Origin: DASRAU01 sp036005805
Lineage (GTDB): Bacteria > Acidobacteriota > Polarisedimenticolia > Gp22-AA2
Length of the DNA: 14,605 bases
Direction of reading: 5' to 3'
Assembly (NCBI GenBank): GCA_036005805.1
Contig: DASYQE010000211.1
Location: 1 to 14,605 of the forward strand
Part shown: positions 1 to 7,615 of the stretch, piece after piece
Position numbering within the stretch: the stretch's first letter is position 1
How the letters are laid out: every line of letters begins with the position of its first letter
Made by a program: the position numbers and the translations under genes
The notes under the pieces: model-generated
Databases searched by the model: none
What the model saw: the letters and a program-made list of their open reading frames with translations, nothing else
Told to the model about the DNA's origin: nothing

Positions 1-220
1 AGGGCGGCCACGCGCGCCAGCGTCGTGGTGTCGGCCGGCTGCGCGATGTTCCCCACCACCACCTCGTCCACCTCGCGCGGATCGAGATCGACGCGGGCCA
101 TCGACTCCGCCAGCGCGGCGCGCTGCAGGTCGTCGGCGGGGACCGCTTCGAGCGCGCCCCAGGCCTTGCAGAAGGGGGTCCTGACTCCGTCGAGGATCAC
201 CACGCCGCGGCGCGGTGCGA

Positions 221-224
<4 letters not shown>
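1..224 (-). CDS. Acetyl-CoA acyltransferase (thiolase, FadI-like), N-terminal part only
   Basis: This is the 5' end of a minus-strand gene that runs off the left edge, so only about 74 residues are visible. They begin MIAPRRGVVILDGVRTPF and continue to VGNIAQPADTTTLARVAAL. The RTPF motif near residue 17 and the VDEVVVGNI...ARVAAL stretch are typical of the N-terminal half of thiolases, which cleave 3-ketoacyl-CoA or condense two acyl-CoAs in fatty-acid metabolism. The resemblance is closest to the FadI / trifunctional-enzyme beta class. The catalytic cysteine and the His/Cys motifs lie outside the window. The ATG at 224-222 overlaps the TGA of the upstream sigma-54 activator gene as ATGA, so the two are probably one transcript with coupled translation. 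Substrate chain length cannot be judged from this fragment. Confidence 0.85.
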
Positions 225-1687
<1,463 letters not shown>

Positions 1688-1737
1688 GGGAGATTCGCCG
1701 CGCCGGCACGTGTGCGCGCGGACGACGATGATAACAA

Positions 1738-1768
1738 AAGCGGGGCCCTGAAAGTCCGGGCCCCGCTT
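1738..1768 (-). terminator. Rho-independent terminator after the HtrA gene
   Basis: A perfect 11-bp inverted repeat, AAGCGGGGCCC at 1738-1748 and GGGCCCCGCTT at 1758-1768, encloses a 9-base loop. Read on the minus strand, the stem is followed by TTGTTATC, giving a T-rich tail that continues from the TT closing the stem. It lies about 60 bases past the HtrA stop codon and before the NtrX-like gene, so it should end the HtrA transcript. The NtrX-like gene therefore needs its own promoter in the roughly 50 bases that remain. A TATCAT hexamer sits in the tail, but I see no convincing -35 partner. Confidence 0.8.
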
Positions 1769-1790
1769 CATCAGATGAACTCAGAACCAT

Positions 1791-1826
1791 TCGGGAGAGG
1801 CCCCGGCACCGGCCGGGGCCGCCCGA
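1791..1826 (-). other. GC-rich hairpin directly after the HtrA stop codon
   Basis: GGCCCCGG at 1799-1806 pairs with CCGGGGCC at 1813-1820 around a 6-base loop. The stem can extend through outer arms TCGGG (1791-1795) and CCCGA (1822-1826) with small internal mismatches. The hairpin abuts the HtrA stop codon at 1827. It has no T-tract, so it is more likely a stabilising 3' structure, or a helper to the true terminator just downstream, than a terminator by itself. Confidence 0.45.
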
Positions 1827-3449
1827 TCAGTCTTCCTTCGGGACGCGCAGCGTGACGTAGCGCGAGATCGGGTCGCCGCCGGTGCGCTGCGGCGGGTTGA
1901 TGATGTAGAGCACCAGCAGGCTGTTCGGCTTCGCCTTGCGGAGCTCCTTGCGGTACTCGGCGAGGCTCGACACCGGGACGCGGTTCACCTCGACCACCAC
2001 GTCGCCGTTGTTGAGCTGCTTCTCCCACGCCTCCGAGACGCGCGACACGTGCGTGATCACCACGCCCTTGGTGTCGCGGGGCAGCCCGATCTCCTGCAGG
2101 ATCGAGGGGGTCAGCTCCTCGACGGTGATCCCGAGATTGGTCTCGTTCTCCTCCACTCCGGGACCTTCCTCCCCGTCCCCCTTGCCGGAATTCTTGCCCA
2201 CGGTGCTCGAGCCCCGGTCGCCGAGATTGGCGGTGAGGTTGACCTCCTTGCCGTCGCGCAGCACCGCGATCTTCACCTTCGAGCCGGGTTCGCGAGCCGA
2301 GATCAGCCGGACCACCTCGTCCGAGGAGGCAACCGGCTTCCCATCGATGGCCGTGATGACGTCGCCGCGCCTCAGGCCCGCCTGGTCCGCCGCACCACCC
2401 GGCGACACCGACTGCACGAGCGCCCCCTGGTCGTCCTTCAGGCCCCAGGCCTCGGCCATGTCCGGTGAGATCTCGCCGACGGTGATTCCGAGGTACCCGC
2501 GCTCCACCTTCCCCTTGGTGCGCAGCTGGTGCAGCACGTCCTGCGCGATGGACGCCGGGACCGCGAAGCCGATCCCCTGCCCGACGCTGCTGATGGCGGT
2601 GTTCACGCCGACCACCTGGCCCGCGGTGTTGACCAGCGGTCCGCCCGAGTTCCCGAAGTTGATCGCCGCGTCGGTCTGGATGAAGGAGTCGAGGGAGAAA
2701 TCGCGCGACAGGCCGCCGAGCTTGCGCCCCTTGGCGCTCACCACGCCGACCGTGACGGTGTGCTCGTACTGCAGCGGGTTGCCGACGGCGATGACCCAGT
2801 CGCCGATGCGCAGCGTGTCGGAGTTCCCGAACCCCAGGTACGGGAGCTTCTTGGCGACCTGGATCTTGATGAGGGCGATGTCGGTGCTCGGGTCGGTGCC
2901 GACGACGTCGGCGTTGTAGTCATGCCGGTCGTCGGTGAGGTTCACCTTGATGCGCGACGCCCCCTCGACGACGTGATAGTTGGTGAGGATGTAGCCGTCG
3001 TCGCTGATCAGGAACCCGGATCCGCCGCTGGTCTCGATGTCCGGCTCGTCCTGCTGGTCGGGAGCCTGGGGACCGCGCCGGTGGGGATTGGGCGTCTGCG
3101 GCCCTCCCGGACCCTGCGGACCCTGCGGCCCGAAGAAGAACTCGAACGGGTCGCCGCGGAAGAACGGCTGCTTGCTCTTGCTGCGGTCGGAGACTTCGGT
3201 CGCGGTGATGCTGACGACGGCCGGATTCACCCGCTCGGCGATGTCGGCGAACGACCCGGGGACCGCGGAGCTGGAGCCTGCATTCATCTGGGCCAGCGCC
3301 GCCGCGTGCATCGGCCGGCCGGCGTCGAGCCCGGCCTCGGCCGCACGGCCCGGCAGGGTCAGGTTCAGCCCGCCCGCCAGCACCATCCCGAAGACGACCG
3401 AGCCGAGCGCGATGAGCGCCAGCGTGACGAATCGACCCTGCTTCTGCAT
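1827..3449 (-). CDS. htrA: HtrA/DegP periplasmic serine protease (short form, internal start)
   Basis: Alternative product of the same frame, starting at the ATG at 3449 (MQKQGRFVTLALIAL...), 540 residues. This is a normal HtrA/DegQ length, with an N-terminal signal anchor at about 7-30. The LA-loop region is rich in Gly, Pro and Gln (about 107-130). The catalytic triad is H159 (TNYHVV), D190 (STDIAL) and S268 (GNSGGP). PDZ1 lies at about 316-409 and PDZ2 at about 436-520. HtrA proteases degrade or refold misfolded envelope proteins. This start is supported by AAGGAG 9 bases upstream and by a sigma-70-like promoter at 3501-3530. In the 29 codons just before the ATG, 10 end in A or T, against about 6 of 67 in the receiver start, so that stretch looks intergenic. 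I think this form is made for certain and the long form possibly. Confidence 0.7.
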   Translation of the reverse strand: MQKQGRFVTLALIALGSVVFGMVLAGGLNLTLPGRAAEAGLDAGRPMHAAALAQMNAGSSSAVPGSFADIAERVNPAVVSITATEVSDRSKSKQPFFRGDPFEFFFGPQGPQGPGGPQTPNPHRRGPQAPDQQDEPDIETSGGSGFLISDDGYILTNYHVVEGASRIKVNLTDDRHDYNADVVGTDPSTDIALIKIQVAKKLPYLGFGNSDTLRIGDWVIAVGNPLQYEHTVTVGVVSAKGRKLGGLSRDFSLDSFIQTDAAINFGNSGGPLVNTAGQVVGVNTAISSVGQGIGFAVPASIAQDVLHQLRTKGKVERGYLGITVGEISPDMAEAWGLKDDQGALVQSVSPGGAADQAGLRRGDVITAIDGKPVASSDEVVRLISAREPGSKVKIAVLRDGKEVNLTANLGDRGSSTVGKNSGKGDGEEGPGVEENETNLGITVEELTPSILQEIGLPRDTKGVVITHVSRVSEAWEKQLNNGDVVVEVNRVPVSSLAEYRKELRKAKPNSLLVLYIINPPQRTGGDPISRYVTLRVPKED

Positions 3450-3956
3450 GGATTGTGGCTCCTTGATCCCGCCCGGAATTCTGCCCGCCGAAGGAACGTC
3501 AGTATAGGACCCGCCGAAAGGCGTGGTCAAGAAAGGCGCGTCCTGCGCCTCGGCGCTCCGGTCGTCCGGGGCGTCGCCGGTCGCGAGCAGCCGCTCGACG
3601 GTCCCGAGCAGGCGCGCCGGATCCACCGGCTTGTTGATGACCGCCTCGACTCCCAGGCGCGCAGCGCGCTCCCGCAGGGCGGGATCGGCGAAGGCCGTGA
3701 TCAGCAGCGCGCGTCCGGAGAACTTCGCAGCCCCGTCCCGCAGCCGGTCGATGAGGTCGAGGCCGCACAGTCCGGGCATCTGCTGATCGAGGATGAGCAG
3801 GTCGGCGTTCCGCAGCACCGCGGGATCCTCGATCGCCTCGCACGATACCGCCTGCAGCACGATCCGATGCCCCAGCTTCCCCAGCAGCCGGCCGTAGGTG
3901 ACCAGGGCTGCCGGGTCGTCCTCGATCACGACGATGGTCTTGGGGCTGGAGATCAT
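1827..3956 (-). CDS. htrA: Receiver domain fused in frame to a membrane-anchored HtrA/DegP serine protease (long form)
   Basis: One uninterrupted 709-residue frame. Residues 1-125 form a complete receiver domain: acidic cluster E12/D13/D14, phosphoacceptor D57, T87 and K109 (NKP). A linker (about 126-175) leads to a hydrophobic segment (about 176-200), then a Gly/Pro/Gln-rich loop. The trypsin-like HtrA domain has catalytic H328, D359 and S437 (in GNSGGP), followed by two PDZ domains (about 485-578 and 605-690). With the receiver in the cytoplasm, the hydrophobic segment would act as a signal anchor and place the protease in the periplasm. The ATG at 3956 lies 4 bases from the predicted start of a sigma-54 transcript, so translation would be nearly leaderless. 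Stop-free continuity is certain. Whether a fused protein is actually made is not, because a promoter and ribosome site for the protease alone lie inside the frame. Loss of an original receiver stop codon, or a sequencing error, is the main alternative. Confidence 0.65.
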   Translation of the reverse strand: MISSPKTIVVIEDDPAALVTYGRLLGKLGHRIVLQAVSCEAIEDPAVLRNADLLILDQQMPGLCGLDLIDRLRDGAAKFSGRALLITAFADPALRERAARLGVEAVINKPVDPARLLGTVERLLATGDAPDDRSAEAQDAPFLTTPFGGSYTDVPSAGRIPGGIKEPQSMQKQGRFVTLALIALGSVVFGMVLAGGLNLTLPGRAAEAGLDAGRPMHAAALAQMNAGSSSAVPGSFADIAERVNPAVVSITATEVSDRSKSKQPFFRGDPFEFFFGPQGPQGPGGPQTPNPHRRGPQAPDQQDEPDIETSGGSGFLISDDGYILTNYHVVEGASRIKVNLTDDRHDYNADVVGTDPSTDIALIKIQVAKKLPYLGFGNSDTLRIGDWVIAVGNPLQYEHTVTVGVVSAKGRKLGGLSRDFSLDSFIQTDAAINFGNSGGPLVNTAGQVVGVNTAISSVGQGIGFAVPASIAQDVLHQLRTKGKVERGYLGITVGEISPDMAEAWGLKDDQGALVQSVSPGGAADQAGLRRGDVITAIDGKPVASSDEVVRLISAREPGSKVKIAVLRDGKEVNLTANLGDRGSSTVGKNSGKGDGEEGPGVEENETNLGITVEELTPSILQEIGLPRDTKGVVITHVSRVSEAWEKQLNNGDVVVEVNRVPVSSLAEYRKELRKAKPNSLLVLYIINPPQRTGGDPISRYVTLRVPKED
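3459..3464 (-). promoter_or_regulatory. Shine-Dalgarno site for the internal HtrA start
   Basis: The minus strand reads AAGGAG here, 9 bases before the ATG at 3449. It is one of the strongest ribosome sites in the window and lies inside the receiver-HtrA reading frame. It supports an independent short HtrA product. Confidence 0.75.
3501..3530 (-). promoter_or_regulatory. Sigma-70-type promoter inside the receiver-HtrA frame
   Basis: On the minus strand, TTGACC (3530-3525) and TATACT (3506-3501) are separated by 18 bases. Each hexamer matches the housekeeping consensus at five of six positions. The predicted start is near 3494, giving a leader of about 45 bases that contains AAGGAG before the ATG at 3449. 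AT-rich hexamers of this quality are rare in this GC-rich sequence, which makes chance less likely. It would supply basal HtrA independently of the sigma-54 promoter upstream. Confidence 0.7.
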
Positions 3957-3970
3957 GGCCAGCGGGAAAC

Positions 3971-3986
3971 AGCAAGCGTTGTGCCA
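3971..3986 (-). promoter_or_regulatory. Sigma-54 (RpoN) -24/-12 promoter upstream of receiver-HtrA
   Basis: The minus strand reads TGGCACAACGCTTGCT, which fits TGGCAC-N5-TTGCW at every defined position. Counting from the -12 C at 3972, transcription should start at about 3960, only 4 bases before the ATG at 3956. It lies between an NtrC-type activator gene and the receiver-HtrA gene, exactly where a promoter driven by that activator would be expected. By eye I found no other equally good match in the window. Confidence 0.85.
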
Positions 3987-4071
3987 CGGTCCATTGGGCG
4001 CGATTCCTTGGAGGACGGGCCCGCCCCTCGCCCCGTGGGGGGCTTCGACTGTCCCTCCGCGTCACCGACCC

Positions 4072-4086
4072 GCGCCAATTTGACGC
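4072..4086. promoter_or_regulatory. Candidate enhancer (upstream activating) dyad for the sigma-54 promoter
   Basis: GCGCCAATTTGACGC is an imperfect palindrome: two 7-base arms around one central base, with six of seven pairs matching. It is centred roughly 120 bases upstream of the predicted sigma-54 start, in the usual range for NtrC-family binding sites, and stands out as an AT-containing island in GC-rich DNA. Only one clear copy is seen. Binding by the neighbouring NtrC-type protein is inferred. Confidence 0.45.
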
Positions 4087-4101
4087 CGAGGCCGCACCCG
4101 T

Positions 4102-4130
4102 CGGGCCGGTCCCGACCCGGACCGGGCCCG
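4102..4130 (-). other. GC hairpin just past the NtrC-type gene
   Basis: CGGGCCGGTCC (4102-4112) pairs with GGACC (4119-4123) and GGCCCG (4125-4130), leaving one bulged base and a 6-base loop. It begins about 10 bases after the stop codon at 4140-4142 and has no T-tract. It may be a terminator of unusual type or a transcript-stabilising stem that partly insulates the receiver-HtrA gene from the upstream operon. The rest of 3957-4139 holds the sigma-54 promoter and the dyad and no gene. Confidence 0.4.
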
Positions 4131-4139
4131 GGGATCGGG

Positions 4140-5558
4140 CTAGAACGAGCCGTCTCCGGAGCGGTCGTCCTCCCTCGTCCCCTGGTCGTATTCCTTCAGC
4201 TTGCGCTGCAGGGTCCTCAGGCCGATTCCGAGCAGCTCGGCCGCGCGGGTGCGATTGCCGCCGGTCTCCTCGAGGGCCCGCAGGATCGCCTCGCGCTCGA
4301 TCTCCTCCATCGTGCGCGAGGGGCCCGGCGCCACGGTCGTCGCCTGCGTCGTGCGCGGACGCGCCATCCCCTCCGGACGGTAGGTATCGGGAAGGTCCTC
4401 GAGGCGCACCCGCGTCGTGCCGGCCGGGGCGAGGACCACCACGCTCTCCATGAGATTGCGCAGCTCGCGGACGTTGCCGTCCCAGCGCGCCCGGCCGAGC
4501 GCCTCGATGACCTCGGGGTCGAGCAGGAGATCGGTGCGGCGGTTTTCCTCCTTGAAGAGGGCGAAGAAGCGCTCCGCCAGGATCGGAATGTCCTCGGGGC
4601 GCTCGCGCAGGGGCGGCAGCGCGATGGTGACGACCTTGAGCCGGTAGTAGAGGTCGCTGCGGAAGGCGCCGTTCGCGACGCGCGTCGCGAGGTCGGCGTT
4701 GGTGGCCGCCAGGATGCGCACATCCACGTGGATCGTCTCGGTCCCGCCGACGCGCATGAACGAGCGCTCCTCGAGCACGCGCAGGAGCTTCGCCTGCAGC
4801 GCCAGCGGCAGCTCGCTGATCTCGTCGAGGAACAGGGTCCCCTTGTCGGCCAGCTCGAACGTGCCGACCTTGCGCTGCAGGGCGCCGGTGAAGGCGCCGC
4901 GCTCGTGCCCGAACATCTCGCTCTCCAGGATGTCGGGAGGGATGGCGGCGGCGTTCACCGCGACGAAGCGGGCGTCCTTGCGCGGCGAGTGCTGGTGCAG
5001 GGCGTTGGCGATGAGCTCCTTGCCGGTGCCGCTCTCCCCGGTGATGAGGACGCTCGAGCGCGTCGGCGCGACGAGCTGGAGCTGGTGCAGCACCTGCTGC
5101 ATCGCCGGCGATCGCCCCAGGATCTTCCCGAAGGAGAACTTCTCGTCGAGGCGCTCCTTCAGCCGCGCGACCTCCGCCGCCAGGCGGCGCTTCTCCACCG
5201 CGGCGGCGACGCGCTTGCGGAGCTCCACCAGGTTCACCGGCTTCTGGAGGTAGTCGTCGGCCCCCTGCTTCATGGCATCGACCGCCGACTCCACCGATCC
5301 GAATCCGGTGATGACGAGCACCCCCAGCGCGGGATCGATGAGGCGGGCCTGGCGCAGCACCTCGAGGCCGTTCAGCCCCGGCATGCGCAGGTCGGTGACG
5401 AGGAGATCGGCGCCCCGGGCGCGCAGCATCTCGAGCCCCTCCTCGCCGCCGCCGCACGCAATGACGTCGTACCCGTCCTTCCTCAGCGCCATCTCGGTCG
5501 ACTTGCGGTTGCTCTCGTCATCGTCGATGACGATGATCTGCCCGCGTCCGGCCGTCAT
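4140..5558 (-). CDS. Sigma-54-dependent response regulator, NtrC family
   Basis: A complete 472-residue enhancer-binding protein. The receiver (about 7-120) has D13/D14, phosphoacceptor D56 and K106. The AAA+ ATPase domain (about 145-375) has Walker A GESGTGKE at 174-181, GAFTGA at 221-226, Walker B TLFLDE at 241-246 and a conserved GNVRELRN near 361-368. A Fis-type helix-turn-helix follows at about 431-456 (GGNRTRAAELLGIGLRTLQRKL). When phosphorylated it should oligomerise and drive open-complex formation by sigma-54 RNA polymerase. It is the last gene of the kinase-ligA-regulator operon, overlapping ligA as ATGA but with its own strong Shine-Dalgarno sequence. The histidine kinase two genes upstream is its likely partner. 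A perfect sigma-54 promoter lies just past its stop codon, so receiver-HtrA is the most obvious target. That target assignment is inference. Confidence 0.95.
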   Translation of the reverse strand: MTAGRGQIIVIDDDESNRKSTEMALRKDGYDVIACGGGEEGLEMLRARGADLLVTDLRMPGLNGLEVLRQARLIDPALGVLVITGFGSVESAVDAMKQGADDYLQKPVNLVELRKRVAAAVEKRRLAAEVARLKERLDEKFSFGKILGRSPAMQQVLHQLQLVAPTRSSVLITGESGTGKELIANALHQHSPRKDARFVAVNAAAIPPDILESEMFGHERGAFTGALQRKVGTFELADKGTLFLDEISELPLALQAKLLRVLEERSFMRVGGTETIHVDVRILAATNADLATRVANGAFRSDLYYRLKVVTIALPPLRERPEDIPILAERFFALFKEENRRTDLLLDPEVIEALGRARWDGNVRELRNLMESVVVLAPAGTTRVRLEDLPDTYRPEGMARPRTTQATTVAPGPSRTMEEIEREAILRALEETGGNRTRAAELLGIGLRTLQRKLKEYDQGTREDDRSGDGSF

Positions 5559-7615
5559 CGCTCCTCCCTCCCGGCGGCGTCGCCGGCGTCTCCTGCGTTC
5601 CCGCCGGCGCCCAGAAGCGCGGCGAGCTCCTCCGCTTCCACGATCTTCACCCCGAGCGCGCGCGCCTTGTCCACTTTCGAGCCCGGGTCGTCACCGGCGA
5701 TCAAGAGGTCGGTGCGGCGGGAGATCCCCTCGGTCACCCTCCCTCCTCCTTCGCGCACCCGGCGGCGGAGCTCGTCGCGCGTGAACCCGGGCACCGTTCC
5801 GGTGATCACCACCGCCTTCCCCGTGAACGGCCCGGCGGAAGGCGTCTCGACGCGCGGCGACGGCTGCATGGTCAGCTTCGCATCCCGCAGACGCCGGATC
5901 AGGTTCTGGTTCTCCGGCCGATCGAAGAACTGGCGGATGGCCTCGGCGACGCGCTCACCGACCTCGCGCGCCCGCGTCAGGTCCTCGAGCGTCGCGGTCT
6001 CGAGCGCGTCCATCGACGGGAAGCGCTCGACCAGGAGCTCGGCGGTCCGCTCACCGATGAAGCGGATGCCGAGAGCATAGAGCACGCGCTCCAGCGGCAC
6101 CTCGCGGCTCCTGTCGATCTGCCGCAGGAGATTCTCGGCCGACTTCTTTCCCATCCGCTCGAGCCCGGCGAGAGTCCCGGCGTCGAGGTGGTAGAGATCG
6201 GCCAGGTCCTTCACCAGGCCCCGCGCCAGGAGCTGGTCCACCAGAGCCGATCCGAGCCCGTCGATGTCCATGGCATCGCGCCGGGCGAAATGCAGGATCG
6301 ATTCCTTCAACCGCGCCGGGCAGGAGGCATTGACGCAGCGCGAGACGACCTCTCCTTCCTCACGGACGACCTCCGAGCCGCAGGCCGGGCAGTGCGTGGG
6401 CCAGACGAACCCGGTCGCCTCCGGGCCCCGCTCCACCACCTTGATGATCTTCGGGATGACGTCGCCGGCGCGCTCCAGCAGGATCCGGTCGCCGACGCGC
6501 ACGTCCTTGCGCTTCAGCTCTTCTTCGTTGTGCAGCGTCGCCCGCTGGATGGTCGCGCCGGCGAGCCGCACCGGCTCGAGGATCGCCGACGGCGTCAGCG
6601 CGCCGGTCCGTCCCACGGTGACGTCGATGGCGAGCACGCGCGTGGTCGCCTGCCGCGCCGGGAACTTCCAGGCGCAGGCCCAGCGCGGCGCCCGCGCCGT
6701 GAACCCGGCGCGCTCCTGGACGCGCAGGTCGTCCACCTTGACGACGCAGCCGTCCACTTCGTACGCGAGCGCGTCGCGCTCGGCGCCGCGCTCGGCGTGG
6801 AAGGCCTCGATCTCCTCGAGACCGCGGCAGACCTTCGCGTGCGGCGTGACCTTGATGCCCAGCTCGCGCAGCAGGGCCATGCCGCCGCTGTGCGTCGCGG
6901 GCATCGGCTCCCCTTCCAGGCGCGCCAGCCCCCAGGCGAAGAAGTCGAGCGGCCGACCGGCCACCAGGGCCGGATCCTGGAGCCGCAGCGTGCCGGCCGC
7001 CGCGTTGCGCGGGTTGGCGAACACCGGCTCCCCCGCCTCCTCGCGCCGCCGGTTCATCGCCTCGAACGGCTCCAGCGGGTAGAAGACCTCGCCGCGCGCC
7101 TCGAGCAGGGGAACCGCGCGCAGCAGCCGCAGCGGCACCGCCGGGATGGTGCGCACCGCCGCCGTCACCTCCTCGCCGGTCGATCCGTCGCCGCGCGTCA
7201 CGGCGCGCGCCAGCCGCCCGTCTTCGTAAATGAGCGAGAGCGACGTCCCGTCGATCTTCAGCTCGGCCGAGAACGAAATCACCGCTCCGCCGCCGTCGGG
7301 ATCGAGAATCCGCTGCAGCCGATCGTGCCAGGCGCGGAATTCCTCGCCGTTCATGACGTTGTCGAGGCTGAGCATCGGCACGGCGTGGCGGGCGGTCGGC
7401 AGGTCCCCCTCGACCTCCGTCCCGACGCGCTGGGTCGGCGAGTCGGCGGAGACCAGGTCGGGGTAGAGCCCCTCGATCTCCTTGAGCTCGCGCTCGAGCG
7501 CGTCGTACTCGCTGTCCGAGAGAATCGGGGCGTCGTCCACGAAATAGAGCTTGCGGTGCATCCAGATGTCGTGGCGCAGCGCCTCGGCGCGGGCCGCGGC
7601 CTCGCCGCGCGTCAC
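5555..7615 (-). CDS. ligA: NAD-dependent DNA ligase LigA
   Basis: A full-length 686-residue bacterial ligase that seals 5'-phosphate/3'-hydroxyl nicks in replication and repair using NAD+. The N-terminal Ia-type region (YFVDDAPILSDSEYDAL, about 24-40) precedes the adenylation domain with catalytic K120 in the ELKIDG motif. The OB fold follows, then a four-cysteine zinc finger (C409, C412, C427, C432), a helix-hairpin-helix region (about 445-575) and a C-terminal BRCT domain (about 596-670). All key residues are present, and the length is typical of the family. The start is a GTG at 7615 that overlaps the TGA of the histidine kinase gene as GTGA. There is no visible Shine-Dalgarno sequence, so translation probably depends on coupling. 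Its place between a kinase gene and its regulator gene is unusual, and nothing in its sequence suggests a changed function. Confidence 0.97.
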   Translation of the reverse strand: MTRGEAAARAEALRHDIWMHRKLYFVDDAPILSDSEYDALERELKEIEGLYPDLVSADSPTQRVGTEVEGDLPTARHAVPMLSLDNVMNGEEFRAWHDRLQRILDPDGGGAVISFSAELKIDGTSLSLIYEDGRLARAVTRGDGSTGEEVTAAVRTIPAVPLRLLRAVPLLEARGEVFYPLEPFEAMNRRREEAGEPVFANPRNAAAGTLRLQDPALVAGRPLDFFAWGLARLEGEPMPATHSGGMALLRELGIKVTPHAKVCRGLEEIEAFHAERGAERDALAYEVDGCVVKVDDLRVQERAGFTARAPRWACAWKFPARQATTRVLAIDVTVGRTGALTPSAILEPVRLAGATIQRATLHNEEELKRKDVRVGDRILLERAGDVIPKIIKVVERGPEATGFVWPTHCPACGSEVVREEGEVVSRCVNASCPARLKESILHFARRDAMDIDGLGSALVDQLLARGLVKDLADLYHLDAGTLAGLERMGKKSAENLLRQIDRSREVPLERVLYALGIRFIGERTAELLVERFPSMDALETATLEDLTRAREVGERVAEAIRQFFDRPENQNLIRRLRDAKLTMQPSPRVETPSAGPFTGKAVVITGTVPGFTRDELRRRVREGGGRVTEGISRRTDLLIAGDDPGSKVDKARALGVKIVEAEELAALLGAGGNAGDAGDAAGREER
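5567..5571 (-). promoter_or_regulatory. Shine-Dalgarno site of the NtrC-type gene, inside the end of ligA
   Basis: The minus strand reads GGGAGGGAGGAG just before the ATG at 5558. GGAGG at 5571-5567 has an 8-base spacing, and a second overlapping GGAGG is 4 bases away. These purines encode the charged tail of LigA. The regulator can thus be translated well even if ligase translation is low. Confidence 0.65.

Noticed and set aside
1688..1737. A promoter for the NtrX-like gene
   Set aside because: A TATCAT is present in the terminator tail, but the only -35 candidate at proper spacing is poor and no -24/-12 element is found, so I do not annotate one.
1791..1826. A second rho-independent terminator after HtrA
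   Set aside because: The stem is strong but no T-tract follows on the minus strand, unlike the hairpin at 1738-1768. It is kept only as a structural hairpin.
3499..5457. A minus-strand open frame of 652 codons in another frame of the NtrC-type gene
   Set aside because: It shares DNA with the verified regulator in a shifted frame, and its product is Arg/Gly/Ala-rich low complexity.
2529..6080. A plus-strand open frame of 1183 codons
   Set aside because: It runs opposite to HtrA, the NtrC-type gene and part of ligA, all of which have clear motifs. Its translation is Arg/Ala/Leu/Asp-rich low-complexity sequence without domains, as expected for antisense frames in GC-rich DNA.
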